From Streptomyces lacrimifluminis (lineage in GTDB: Bacteria > Actinomycetota > Actinomycetes > Streptomycetales > Streptomycetaceae), in the NCBI RefSeq assembly GCF_014646095.1, contig NZ_BMMU01000001.1:434001-498000 (forward strand): a stretch of DNA of 64,000 bases, written 5' to 3'. Positions 34,520-42,805 of the stretch are shown piece after piece; positions within the stretch are counted from its first letter, which is position 1, and each line of letters opens with the position of its first letter. Below the pieces are notes generated by a model that ran no database searches, was not told the origin of the DNA, and saw only the letters and a program-made list of their open reading frames with translations. Made by a program: the position numbers and the translations under genes.

Positions 34520-35691
34520 GAGGAATACCTTCCGAGCAGGGGAAACGTATGGAGGCCATCGGCCGGCGTTGCCGGGGACCGAACGGCTTCGACCGACTTG
34601 AGCGCCTCGTTCTGGAGGCGGATGAGAACCTTGCGCAGGGACGAGGTGAAGCTCTCCGCGTCCGGCAGCCCCCAGCGTTCGTCCTCGCTGTGCTGACCGC
34701 GCATCAGAGGGAGGGTGTGGTCCAGGAGTTCGTCGAGGGTGACCGTCCGTTCGACCGACTCGGTGTCGTCGCGGGCCCTGGGTTCGAGCGCCGTGGTCGC
34801 CTCGGGACTTCGCTCGTCCACGGCCGCCAGCAGCCGGCGTTCCTCCCGCCGCATGGCCACCCAGGCGTCCACCAGGAGCACGACGAGCTGCTCGGGGTCC
34901 TGTTCCCGGGTGATCCGGTCGACGGTCTCCTCGTTCAGCGGCAGCACGGTGGCGGTGAAGTCCAGTGCCGTGGCGGTGTTCTTCACCAGCGACACCAGGG
35001 CCTCGTGCTCCCCCGGAGCGTACGGAGACCAGTTCAGGGCCGTCTTGCCGTAGTACTGGCTGGAGTGCCGCTCTGCGGGCAGGTCGTCCTGGGCGGTGGA
35101 CGCCACGACGAAACTGACCGTCTGGCCGCCGACGGGAGTGGGCACGCCGAGGGGGGAATGACTGCCGGTCGCATCGAATCCGTGCACCTCGGGAAGCCGT
35201 TCCGCGGCGACGACGATGCGGTCGGCGGTGGCCCTCAGCACCTCCTCGTACTCGGACCGGTAGCGCGCCTTCAGCCGCAGCAGGTGCAGCAGCCCGTCGC
35301 GCCGATAGGCCGCCGACCGCACGCTCAGGGGTGTGGCCGGGGCGACGGCGTCCAGCGTGTGCGCGGGGTCGGGCTCCCACATGACGGGGACGACCGCGTC
35401 GGCACTGCGGCCGGTCCTGGACCACTGCATGTTGAGCCGCCGCTGGAAGTAGGACAACTCGGCCCGGCAGTAGGACTGGCTGAAGTAGCGTGATGAGTGC
35501 AGCACGACCAGGACGGTCGACCGGCCCAGCAGATCCACCGACACGTCCGGCGAGTGAGGCTTCCCGCGGACACCCACGGCCTCCGGGGAACGCCCGGTGC
35601 GCTCAGCGACCACCCGGCAGAGGTCGTGAAAGAACGACGCGACCCACTCCTCGTCGACGGTGCGGACGTGACTCAGATAGAAGTGGCTCAA
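34516..35691 (-). CDS. fxsC: TIR-like protein FxsC
   Basis: 391 aa. The N-terminus is TIR-like: SHFYLSHVRTVDEEWVASFF, then RSTVLVVLHSSRYFSQSYCRAEL and PVMWEPDP. The C-terminal part (QTVSFVVASTAQDDLPAERHSSQYYGKTAL, split by several charged turns) matches the FxsC C-terminal domain. TTG at 35691 is chosen because GGAG lies 5 nt before it; an ATG further upstream is possible. It is translationally coupled to fxsT downstream. FxsC is a standard member of FxSxx-COOH loci; its molecular activity is not known. Confidence 0.85.
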   Translation of the reverse strand: MSHFYLSHVRTVDEEWVASFFHDLCRVVAERTGRSPEAVGVRGKPHSPDVSVDLLGRSTVLVVLHSSRYFSQSYCRAELSYFQRRLNMQWSRTGRSADAVVPVMWEPDPAHTLDAVAPATPLSVRSAAYRRDGLLHLLRLKARYRSEYEEVLRATADRIVVAAERLPEVHGFDATGSHSPLGVPTPVGGQTVSFVVASTAQDDLPAERHSSQYYGKTALNWSPYAPGEHEALVSLVKNTATALDFTATVLPLNEETVDRITREQDPEQLVVLLVDAWVAMRREERRLLAAVDERSPEATTALEPRARDDTESVERTVTLDELLDHTLPLMRGQHSEDERWGLPDAESFTSSLRKVLIRLQNEALKSVEAVRSPATPADGLHTFPLLGRYSS

Positions 35692-37384
35692 GGTGACTCC
35701 AGTTGCTTGGCACGGCCCCATGGCGCGGGCAGCCTCGGGCTGCGCCGGACAGAGGCCAGGAGCGTGCCGCCACCCTCCCCGACTTCAGCCACACCAAAAC
35801 GGCTTGATATTCGAATATAGGAGAAATAAAGACAAAGGGTTTTTGTGCACAATAGGCGGCATTCGATGTCTCGCTGCAGGCGCACCGCCGCGCAACCCGT
35901 TCCGCCCACGCCCCCTCCTCCCCATGGTTGACCGCCCCGTCCGCGCGTTGCGCGACAGCGGAACCGCTGCTTGCCGCGCTGCCCGTCGACCACGGCGGTG
36001 GAGGCCTGGCCTCGGCGGTTCCGGAAGGAGGGATGTTCTCCCCTTCTCCCTGGATCACCCGGACGGGCGTCGATCTCTCGATGCCCGACCCCACGGAGGG
36101 GTGAATCACGCGTGGTCGACGCACCCGGAAGCCGTGCAGCTCCGCCTCGTCGGTCATGCGTTCGAGGAAGTAGGTTCCCCAGGACGTCAGAGCGGCCTCG
36201 TTGCGCCGCAGAACCCGCAGGGCCGCGGCCACCTGCCGGCCGTACCGGTGCAGCCGTGCCTCGGCCGCACGGGCCGGTGCGCCGTCGAGCGCGTGGTAGA
36301 CACGCGACCAGAACTCCAGCAGGCCGAGGTGGGCGTGTGTCCCCGTGAACGCGGCGCCCAGCGGCCGGGGATCGGGGCGCCAGCCCACGCGGAGGAGGGT
36401 CCGGTCGTGCGGGTCGGTCAGGTCGACCAGATCGGTCAGAGCCGCCAGGGCTATGTGGTTCGTTTCGTGGAGCACGGTCTCGGCCAGCCGCACCGGATCC
36501 CGCTCGGGAGCGGCAGCCACCGCTCCGTACGCCTCACGGGTGGATGAACTGCGCCCACGCCCGCGCGGCCCGGGCTGCAGCGGGACCAGCGCCGACCACA
36601 GGACGGCACAGTCGGCGGCCCGCTCGGGCATCAGGTCGTCGAGCAGTCTCCACGCCTGCTCCAGCACGGTGTGCCAGGCGGCGAGTTGTGCCGGGGTCTG
36701 CCGGTCCTGGACCGGAAAACCGTGGACGTCCCGGTACGGATCGATGTCTTCCACCACCACCGACAGGCGGGGTACGGGCGCGGCGGACGGAACCGTCAGA
36801 CGACAGGGCGTGAACCGGCGCGCCGCGCCGCCACGATGTCCGTCGTCCCGTTCGTTCTCGCGAAGGTCCGTCTCCTGGTCCGGGAGCTGCAGGATCCAGC
36901 CGTCCAGCCGGACGGTGCCCGTGCCCTCCGGCAGCCGGACTCCGCCCAGCGTGGGCAGCCAGAGCAGCCCGTCATGGGCTGGAAGGGTCAGTCTCGGCCG
37001 CAGCCCGGCGCGTAACGCGGCGGCGTGCCCGAACGTCCCCAGCCGGGTGAGGTCGACGGCGAGGTCCTTGTCCGTGCCGGTGCCGTGGAGGGCGCGTAGA
37101 CTCCGCCCGAGCCAGACGCCGGCATGCGGGTGCAGCAACACCTCTTCGAAGGCCTGGGGATTCGCCGCGTACGCCTGGACGCACAGCCCCCAGCCCGCGA
37201 TCGCGCTCTCCGCCCCCAGGCCCGGCACGGCCCGCCGGGCGGAGTCGGCCAGGCCCTTCAGGAGCAGCAGACGTCGGCTGATCTGCCCTCTGCGGAGTAC
37301 GGCCAGCGCCGAGGCGGCAGGACGGCAGCGGGCCAGCGCGCCGAAGTCCTCGGACGTCATGCGTAATCCCATGGGCTCGGTCAC
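35603..37384 (-). CDS. HExxH-motif protein of the Fxs locus, with abnormal C-terminal run-on
   Basis: 593 aa as the frame stands. Residues 1-~430 match the RiPP-associated HExxH-motif domain, with VLHETNHIALAAL at residues ~304-316 as the putative zinc site and RRLLLLKGLADSA at the N-terminus. Such proteins accompany Fxs and other RiPP loci; protease action on the precursor is suspected but unproven. Beyond ~430 the sequence becomes low-complexity and crosses an AT-rich, promoter-like stretch, overlapping fxsC by ~90 nt, so the true stop may have been lost. GTG start overlaps the fxsB stop (GTGA). Confidence 0.8.
   Translation of the reverse strand: MTEPMGLRMTSEDFGALARCRPAASALAVLRRGQISRRLLLLKGLADSARRAVPGLGAESAIAGWGLCVQAYAANPQAFEEVLLHPHAGVWLGRSLRALHGTGTDKDLAVDLTRLGTFGHAAALRAGLRPRLTLPAHDGLLWLPTLGGVRLPEGTGTVRLDGWILQLPDQETDLRENERDDGHRGGAARRFTPCRLTVPSAAPVPRLSVVVEDIDPYRDVHGFPVQDRQTPAQLAAWHTVLEQAWRLLDDLMPERAADCAVLWSALVPLQPGPRGRGRSSSTREAYGAVAAAPERDPVRLAETVLHETNHIALAALTDLVDLTDPHDRTLLRVGWRPDPRPLGAAFTGTHAHLGLLEFWSRVYHALDGAPARAAEARLHRYGRQVAAALRVLRRNEAALTSWGTYFLERMTDEAELHGFRVRRPRVIHPSVGSGIERSTPVRVIQGEGENIPPSGTAEARPPPPWSTGSAASSGSAVAQRADGAVNHGEEGAWAERVARRCACSETSNAAYCAQKPFVFISPIFEYQAVLVWLKSGRVAARSWPLSGAARGCPRHGAVPSNWSHLEPLLSESRPHRRRGVGRVVLSRPLPGGR
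35800..35870 (-). promoter_or_regulatory. AT-rich stretch with palindrome, possible fxsC-fxsT promoter
   Basis: This ~70-bp stretch is strikingly AT-rich for the window. It contains the perfect 12-bp palindrome ATATTCGAATAT at 35807-35818 and, on the coding strand, TATATT as a possible -10. It lies about 115-180 nt upstream of the fxsC start but is within the open frame of the HExxH gene. A promoter role is inferred from composition and position. Confidence 0.45.
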
Positions 37385-38532
37385 GAGGCCCTCCCGAGGA
37401 GTTCTCTGACGTCGGCCGCCACTCGGTCCCGGATGTGCGCGGTGAGCGGGCGGAGGTCGGCGCAGAAGACGCTCGGATTGTCGAATCCGTTGCGGGGGTG
37501 GAAGCGGTGGGCCCGCAGCCCTCCGCCGCAGAGCCGGACCACGGGGCAGTCGAGGCAGTCGGCGGCGAGCGGGGCCGGTTCCGCTCCACGGGCCGTCACC
37601 ACACTCGGATGCCGGGCCACCGTGTCGAAGTCGTGGTCGAGCAGGTTCAGTCCGGTCGCCGCGGCGCCGTCGTAGGCGGCTTTGAGGTTGTCGGGGAGTT
37701 CCACCGACAGGTCGCTCTCCACCACGATGAAGTCGGAGACCACGGGCCCTGTGGGCGCCGACGGGAGCCGGCCGCTGAGCGACAGTTCCATGATGTTCTC
37801 GAAGCGGCGGATCCCCGTCTCCCTGACCGGCGCGGTGTACCAGCGCTCGAAGACGGCCAGCAGCCAGTCGGCGTAGGGCGTCGCCGCGGTGTCATGGCCG
37901 GGCGGCGGATGCTCCCACGTGCTGTGGGGAAGGAGGAAGTCGATCATGGGGGGCTCGTGGGAGAGCAACTCCTCGTACACCGCCACCGGATCGTTGGCTA
38001 TGTCCACCGTGCAGAGCAGACCGCTGTACAGCGCTCTGTTCTCCGGTCGCCTCAACAGTTCCAGCCCTTTCAGAACGGCGGTGTAGCTACTCCGGCCGTT
38101 CCTGGAACGCCGATGGCGGTCGTTCGCGGCGCGGTCGCCGTCGAGGCTGACCCCCACAGACACCCCGTACCGGCGGAACAGATCCAGCCACTCAGGATCG
38201 AGGAGTGTCCCGTTGCACTGTACTGAGATATCACAATCCGACACGCCCTGTAGCGCGGACCTCAAGGCCGAGACGATGTGTTCGATCCGCCGTCTCCCGG
38301 CGAGCAGCGGTTCCCCGCCGTGCAGCACGACGCGGACCTCGGGCAGGCCGTGAACCCGGGCGTGCTCCGCCACCCTCTCGGCGAGCCGCGCGGCCGACTC
38401 CTCCGCGATCACCCCGGGTTTGTGCCGCCAACTGGTGTCCCGCAGTTCGTACACGTAGCAGTGGTCGCAGGCGAGGTTGCACTGCTGAGAGACCTTTACC
38501 ACCCATTCACGAAAAGGCCGTACCGTCTCCAT
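37381..38532 (-). CDS. fxsB: FxsB radical SAM/SPASM maturase
   Basis: 383 aa. The radical SAM cluster motif is CNLACDHC (Cys18, Cys22, Cys25), followed by VVLHGGEPLLAG and VGVSLDGDRAANDRHR. The C-terminal SPASM region has DCLDCPVVRLCGGG and a late FCADLRPL for auxiliary clusters. FxsB-type enzymes build three-residue cyclophanes on FxsA peptides by joining an aromatic ring to a beta-carbon two residues on. ATG at 38532 follows GGGAGG and gives METVRPFREWVVK. The fxsA stop lies inside its first codons and its own stop is coupled to the HExxH gene. Confidence 0.92.
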   Translation of the reverse strand: METVRPFREWVVKVSQQCNLACDHCYVYELRDTSWRHKPGVIAEESAARLAERVAEHARVHGLPEVRVVLHGGEPLLAGRRRIEHIVSALRSALQGVSDCDISVQCNGTLLDPEWLDLFRRYGVSVGVSLDGDRAANDRHRRSRNGRSSYTAVLKGLELLRRPENRALYSGLLCTVDIANDPVAVYEELLSHEPPMIDFLLPHSTWEHPPPGHDTAATPYADWLLAVFERWYTAPVRETGIRRFENIMELSLSGRLPSAPTGPVVSDFIVVESDLSVELPDNLKAAYDGAAATGLNLLDHDFDTVARHPSVVTARGAEPAPLAADCLDCPVVRLCGGGLRAHRFHPRNGFDNPSVFCADLRPLTAHIRDRVAADVRELLGRAS

Positions 38533-38758
38533 GCGCCACCTCCCGAGACCCGGCGCGCATCCGAATCGAGCGCGACGCGGTGTCCGGCGGCAGTGCTGAA
38601 TCGAACGAGGACGCACCGCTGTTCGGGTCCGCGTGGCCGTACACGACCCGCCTCAGGATCTGACCGAGTGGGCCGGCGGGCAGGGCGCCGAGATCCTGCT
38701 CCGACTGTCCGGCCAGGTCCGGCATACCCAGGTCCACGTCGGTCGGTGGCTTCTCCAC
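38507..38758 (-). CDS. fxsA: FxsA-like RiPP precursor with non-terminal FDS motif
   Basis: About 83 aa from GTG at 38758 (GGGGGG just upstream). The leader VEKPPTDVDLGMPDLAGQS with DLGALPAGPLGQILRRV fits FxsA leaders, and the core has SSFDSAL with Phe52-Asp-Ser54 as the expected cyclophane triad. In standard FxSxx-COOH peptides the chain ends two residues after the Ser. Here no stop follows, and 27 more residues run on, ending GTAFS inside the first 26 nt of fxsB. The precursor is therefore either a variant or has lost its stop. Start and identity are inferred from context. Confidence 0.7.
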   Translation of the reverse strand: MEKPPTDVDLGMPDLAGQSEQDLGALPAGPLGQILRRVVYGHADPNSGASSFDSALPPDTASRSIRMRAGSREVAHGDGTAFS

Positions 38759-38827
38759 GAACCCCCCGTGCTCACTTGGACTGCCGCACCCGGCAGTTGC
38801 CCCGGGCACGACGGTGTGGATGTGGTC

Positions 38828-38853
38828 GTTGTGGGCGTGCGTCGGCCCACAAC
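38828..38853. promoter_or_regulatory. 26-bp inverted repeat upstream of fxsA
   Basis: GTTGTGGGC - 8 nt - GCCCACAAC is a perfect 9-bp inverted repeat, 70 nt upstream of the fxsA start. It lies in non-coding DNA at the head of the Fxs operon and is a candidate operator; it could also form a leader hairpin. Confidence 0.5.
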
Positions 38854-39340
38854 TCGGCTTTGAGTATGCTGAGTTGCGGACGGATTCATGCAGTTCTGCT
38901 TTCAGGGAAGCACACTGATCGCCCGGCGGCCAGAAGCCCACGACCGCGCTCCACGGCCAGCGGCCGGTTCTCGCCATGACGCCCACCAGCCTTCCCCTCA
39001 CGACGCGGTGTCGGCATCCGCGCGACTCCACGTCACCATGAGTCTTCCCCTCGGCACGGCGAGGTGACCCATAAGTAGACGCGGCGATCCAAGCCGATGG
39101 CGGCGAAGCGGGCCTGAAGCCGGGCTGTACGGCCTCGGCATGCCCGGGGCGGTCAGTCCCGGATCCCTGCCAGGTCCACCGGCCTCCGCCGCGGCGACAA
39201 CGCCGCCGGGACCAGGGCCGAGGCCACGGCCAGTACCGCGCACACCAAGCTGGATCTGCCCCCGGCGGACGAGACGCATCGCCGGGTACTGGCGGTGCCG
39301 GCGTTTCCGCGGGCGTGAGGAACCGACCCCTCTGTCGGCC
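38854..39340. other. About 490 bp without a convincing gene
   Basis: No frame in this stretch has family features. On the minus strand a frame ending at 39153 contains a hydrophobic segment (SSLVCAVLAVASALVPAALS) followed by an Arg-rich end, which looks like the last helix of a lost permease, but nothing upstream supports a gene. The region likely holds the fxsA promoter on its left side. Confidence 0.4.
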
Positions 39341-39820
39341 CTACAGGCTCTTGGCGTAGCAGCGGCTCGCCTCGTGGTGGCGGTAGTAGCCGAACTTCTC
39401 GGCGGGTTCGTACCCGCTGGAGGTGTACAGGGCGATGGCCTCCGGCTGCCGGTCGCCCGTCTCCAGGACCATGCGGGTGCGGCCGGCGGCGCGGGCGTCC
39501 TCCTCCAGGGCGGCGAGTATGCGGCGGGCCAGGCCGAGTCCGCGCGCCTCCTCGACGACGTACATCCGCTTCAGCTCGGCGTCGCCGGTCAGGTAGCCCT
39601 CGTCGGTGTCGTCGTCGTGGCCGCGCCAGCCGCCGGTGGCGACGGGGCGGTCCTGCTCGTCGTACGCGATCAGGTACAGGCCGGACGGCGGGTCGAACAT
39701 CGCCGGGTCGAGGTGGGTGGCGTCGCCCTCGTCCTCGTAGCGGGCGGCGTACTCGGCCTGGACCTGGTCGTTGAGCTTGACGGCGTCGGGGTGGTCGAAG
39801 GAGACCCGTCGGATATTCAT
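39341..39820 (-). CDS. GNAT family N-acetyltransferase
   Basis: About 159 aa with the Acetyltransf_1 fold: LYLIAYDEQDRPVATGGWRG, ELKRMYVVEEARGLGLARRIL with the acetyl-CoA loop (R-G-L-G-L-A), MVLETGDRQPEAIALYTSSGY. The substrate is unknown. ATG at 39820 fits; another in-frame start lies 8 codons further up. It is divergent from the exonuclease gene with only ~70 bp between them. Confidence 0.88.
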   Translation of the reverse strand: MNIRRVSFDHPDAVKLNDQVQAEYAARYEDEGDATHLDPAMFDPPSGLYLIAYDEQDRPVATGGWRGHDDDTDEGYLTGDAELKRMYVVEEARGLGLARRILAALEEDARAAGRTRMVLETGDRQPEAIALYTSSGYEPAEKFGYYRHHEASRCYAKSL

Positions 39821-39888
39821 GCCGTTCACGGTACATGTATGCATGTCGCTGTCGCCAGGTGATTTCGCTCTCCGGGTATCGTGCCCGC

Positions 39889-40692
39889 GTGCTGACTGTG
39901 ACCACTGTGAATGTGAACGGACTCCGCGCCGCCGCCAAGAAGGGCTTCGTGGAGTGGCTCGCCGGGACCTCCGCCGACGCGCTGTGCCTCCAGGAGGTGC
40001 GCGCCGAACCGCAGCAGCTGCCGGAGGAGGTCCGCGCCCCCGAGGGCTGGTACGTCACGCACGCGCCCGCCGCCGCCAAGGGCCGCGCCGGTGTCTCCCT
40101 CTACAGCCGCCGCGAGCCCGACCGCGTCCAGGTCGGCTTCGGCTCCGCCGAGTTCGACGGGAGCGGCCGGTACGTCGAGGCCGACCTGCCCGGCGTCACC
40201 GTCGCCAGCCTGTATCTGCCGTCCGGCGAGGTCGGCACCGAGCGGCAGGACGAGAAGATCCGCTTCATGGACGAGTTCCTGCCCTATCTCAAGGGCCTGC
40301 GGGAGCGGGCCGCCGCCGACGGGCGCGAGGTCGTCGTCTGCGGCGACTGGAACATCGCCCACCAGCCCGCCGACCTCAAGAACTGGCGCGCCAACCAGAA
40401 GAACTCCGGGTTCCTGCCGGAGGAGCGGGAGTGGCTCGGGCGGGTGCTCGACGCGGCGGACGGCGGGTTCGTGGATGTGGTGCGGGCGCTGCATCCGGAG
40501 GTCGAGGGGCCGTACTCGTGGTGGTCTTACCGGGGGCGTGCCTTTGATAACGATTCAGGGTGGAGGATCGACCTGATTGCCGCGACAGCTGGGATCGCAG
40601 GGCGCGCGGTCAAGGGGATCGTGGAACGCGCCGCCAGCCATGAGCAGCGGTGGTCGGACCATGCTCCGGTGACGGTGGTCTTCGCGAGCTGA
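39889..40692 (+). CDS. xthA: Exodeoxyribonuclease III (Xth, AP endonuclease)
   Basis: About 267 aa of the EEP nuclease superfamily, acting at abasic sites and 3' blocked ends in base-excision repair. Motifs: VTTVNVNGLRAAAKKGFVEWL, LCLQEVRAEPQQLP (metal Glu), RFMDEFLPYL, VVCGDWNIAH (catalytic Asp/Asn), WRIDLIAAT and the final WSDHAPVTVVF with the catalytic His. GTG at 39889 gives the standard N-terminus; the ATG at 39835 would add an atypical Cys/Arg extension. A hairpin after the stop likely ends transcription. Confidence 0.94.
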   Translation: MLTVTTVNVNGLRAAAKKGFVEWLAGTSADALCLQEVRAEPQQLPEEVRAPEGWYVTHAPAAAKGRAGVSLYSRREPDRVQVGFGSAEFDGSGRYVEADLPGVTVASLYLPSGEVGTERQDEKIRFMDEFLPYLKGLRERAAADGREVVVCGDWNIAHQPADLKNWRANQKNSGFLPEEREWLGRVLDAADGGFVDVVRALHPEVEGPYSWWSYRGRAFDNDSGWRIDLIAATAGIAGRAVKGIVERAASHEQRWSDHAPVTVVFAS

Positions 40693-40698
40693 CAGTGT

Positions 40699-40732
40699 GG
40701 GGCGGACCGCGCTGATCTCTGCGGCCCGCCCC
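40699..40732. terminator. Hairpin after the exonuclease gene
   Basis: GGGGCGG-A-CCGC pairs with GCGG-C-CCGCCCC across a 10-nt loop. It lies seven bases after the xth stop and just beyond the convergent recombinase relic. No T-run is present. Confidence 0.6.
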
Positions 40733-40739
40733 GGTGGTC

Positions 40740-41866
40740 TCAGTTCTCAGGCCGTACGGCTGGTGGTGCTTGCATGGTGAAGGCCAGGCGCGAGGTGTCA
40801 GGCCCTGTCATGCGCTTGGCGTCTCCCCCTTTACGGCCTTTGGCGACCGTGACGCGGACTCCGTCGCGAAGAAGGGCCTCCCGGGTAACCTCCGCTTCCG
40901 CCGGGGCTGTCTGGTGGTAGTGGCTGAGGACGTATTCCTCAAGCCAGTCCGAGCGCACTGAGGAGGGCGCAGGGCACACGTCGCCTCGAGCAGTGGCGCG
41001 GCACCCGTAGTCGCCGTACGGATACCCCTTCCGTAGGGCGAAGTACATGCGCCCCTTACAGCCTGCGCAGTGAGCCACTCCAGTGAGCAGGGCATTTGCC
41101 GTCCAGCGTTTGCGACGGGTGCCGTTCGAACGGGCCAGGAGAACGGCCTGGAGTAGGTGGAACGCGCTTTCGGTGAGCAACGGTGGACCGATCAGTACGG
41201 GTGCTCCTGTGGCATCGTGAACGGTCTGAACGGTCTGCCTTTGATGCACGCGATGACCCATGAGCGACGGGCTGCGCAACACCTTGGACAGGGTTCCGGA
41301 CGTCCAGCGGAAGCGTTCGAAGTCGCGTCCGTGGCGTCGGCCTCCCAGTGGACGCCCTTGAAGCTGGGCGTGGCGGTCGCGTGGCACCAGTGCGCCTGTC
41401 TCGTTGAGTTTCCGTGCGATGGCGATCAGTGAGAGTCCCGCATGAACTTCTTCCACGATGGTTCGGACGACTGTGGTCGATTCGGGGTCAGGAGTCAGGC
41501 ACCATCCGCTACCGGACGGGTGCGGCGCCTTGCGGTAGCCGACAACTCGTCCATGTGTGCCACGGATCGCACGGCGCGGTCCACGTGGGACCACACGACA
41601 GCGCTGTACTCCTGCGGGCGACGCAGCCAGGAGGACAAGGACGGCCTCTCGAATGGAGACGTCTGGCGCGCTGAGACGCCAAGGTCAGCAGCTTCGCCGA
41701 TGAGCGCGAAGTCGAGGCGTTCGGCGCAGAGTTGAATGGTGGCGCGCTGCCGGGCGGGGGAGGTGGTCACGCTGGTCAAGTTGCTGAGGCGTAGTGCGGC
41801 GAGGGCGCGTGGTTGACCGCCGGAAGGTGAAGTCGGCGGAGCCTGTGAGCAACTACTCTTGGGCAC
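40740..41866 (-). pseudogene. Decayed large serine recombinase
   Basis: Two frames of one gene. The upstream piece (41866 to ~41520) has the catalytic N-terminus: RALAALRLSNLTS (nucleophile Ser), ERQRATIQLCAERLDF, FERPSLSSWLRRPQEYSAVVW and DRAVRSVAHMDEL. The downstream piece (~41530 to 40740) is in another frame and has the recombinase domain (GYRKAPHPSGSGW, IARKLNETGALVPRD) and zinc ribbon (HCAGCKGRMYFALRKGYPYGDYGC). About 70 residues normally between these parts, including the rest of the resolvase fold, are missing and the frame changes at the join, so no active protein can result. The C-terminal coiled coil is also short. It is a relic of an integrated element. Confidence 0.85.
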
Positions 41867-42002
41867 GTTGGCACTCCTTAGTCAGTGTCGGCCGTGCCCC
41901 GGGGCTGGTAGGACAGTCGCCGGGGTCTTTCGGTCCCACTTTCGGAGTGCGAACTCAGGTTTGTTCTCTATTGGTTGGAAATTACTTCTATGGAGTGAAT
42001 CT

Positions 42003-42677
42003 TCAGGAAGTCGACCGTCTGTTGAGTTGGCGGTCCAGCGCCAGGGACAGTTCCGCCTCCACCACCCGCTGGGCCAGGGGGCGCAGGCGGGCCGGGTCCG
42101 CTTGCGGGGCGTGGGTGAGGATGACGGTCGTGAAGATCTCGGCCAGGGCGTCCGCGTGGTCGCGCACCTGTCGGCCCGCCGCCAGGACGGCCGAGAGCGG
42201 GATGCCCTCCTGGACCAGCGCCGCCGACGCGTCCAGGAGGCTGCGGCTGATGTGGACGATCTGTTCGCCGTCGGTGCCCAGGTAGCCGAGGTCCATCGAG
42301 GCCGCGAGGTTCTCGGGGGTGGCGTCCGGGCCGAAGCGGTCGGCGAGTTCCTCGGGGGTGAGGCGGACCGGGGTCTCCTCGGTGGGGGCGCCGAGGCCGA
42401 GCAGGTCAGCGACGTCGCGGCCGTTGTCGAAGGCCTCGGCCAGTTCCGCGATGCCGTTGAGGGTGTGCCCGCGTTCCAGCAGCGCCGAGATCGTGCGCAG
42501 TCGGGCCAGATGGTGGTCGTCGTACCAGGCGATGCGGCCCGCGCGGCGGGGTGGCGGGATCAGTTTGCGTTCGCGATAGAAGCGCAGGGTGCGGACGGTG
42601 ATGCCGGCCAGTTTGGCCAGTTCCTCCATCCGGTACTCACGCTGTTCGGTGTTCTCCGCTGCGTCTGCGTCTGCCAC
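42003..42677 (-). CDS. MerR family transcriptional regulator
   Basis: 224 aa. The N-terminal winged helix-turn-helix is YRMEELAKLAGITVRTLRFYRERKLIPPP, followed by DDHHLARLRTISALLERGHTLNGIAELAEAF, as in the TipA/ MerR-like groups. The ~130-residue C-terminal region (VHISRSLLDASAALVQEGIPL) is a ligand domain without metal-binding cysteines. It is divergent from the monooxygenase operon and separated from it by ~130 bp that contain a perfect palindrome, so it probably controls that operon and itself. Confidence 0.92.
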   Translation of the reverse strand: MADADAAENTEQREYRMEELAKLAGITVRTLRFYRERKLIPPPRRAGRIAWYDDHHLARLRTISALLERGHTLNGIAELAEAFDNGRDVADLLGLGAPTEETPVRLTPEELADRFGPDATPENLAASMDLGYLGTDGEQIVHISRSLLDASAALVQEGIPLSAVLAAGRQVRDHADALAEIFTTVILTHAPQADPARLRPLAQRVVEAELSLALDRQLNRRSTS

Positions 42678-42761
42678 GTCGGAACCTTAGGACGTACCGT
42701 CGGTAACTTTCCTTCTTCCGGACCCTACCCATCAGTACGGTCCTCCTCTACTCTCCCCATT

Positions 42762-42781
42762 GCGCCAGTGTTCACTGGCGC
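42762..42781. promoter_or_regulatory. 20-bp palindrome before the monooxygenase operon
   Basis: GCGCCAGTG-TT-CACTGGCGC is a perfect 9-bp inverted repeat 24 nt upstream of the monooxygenase ATG, in the divergent gap with the MerR gene. It is the best operator candidate for that regulator. Confidence 0.6.
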
Positions 42782-42805
42782 GGTCGCGCAGGGAAGGGCA
42801 TCGGC

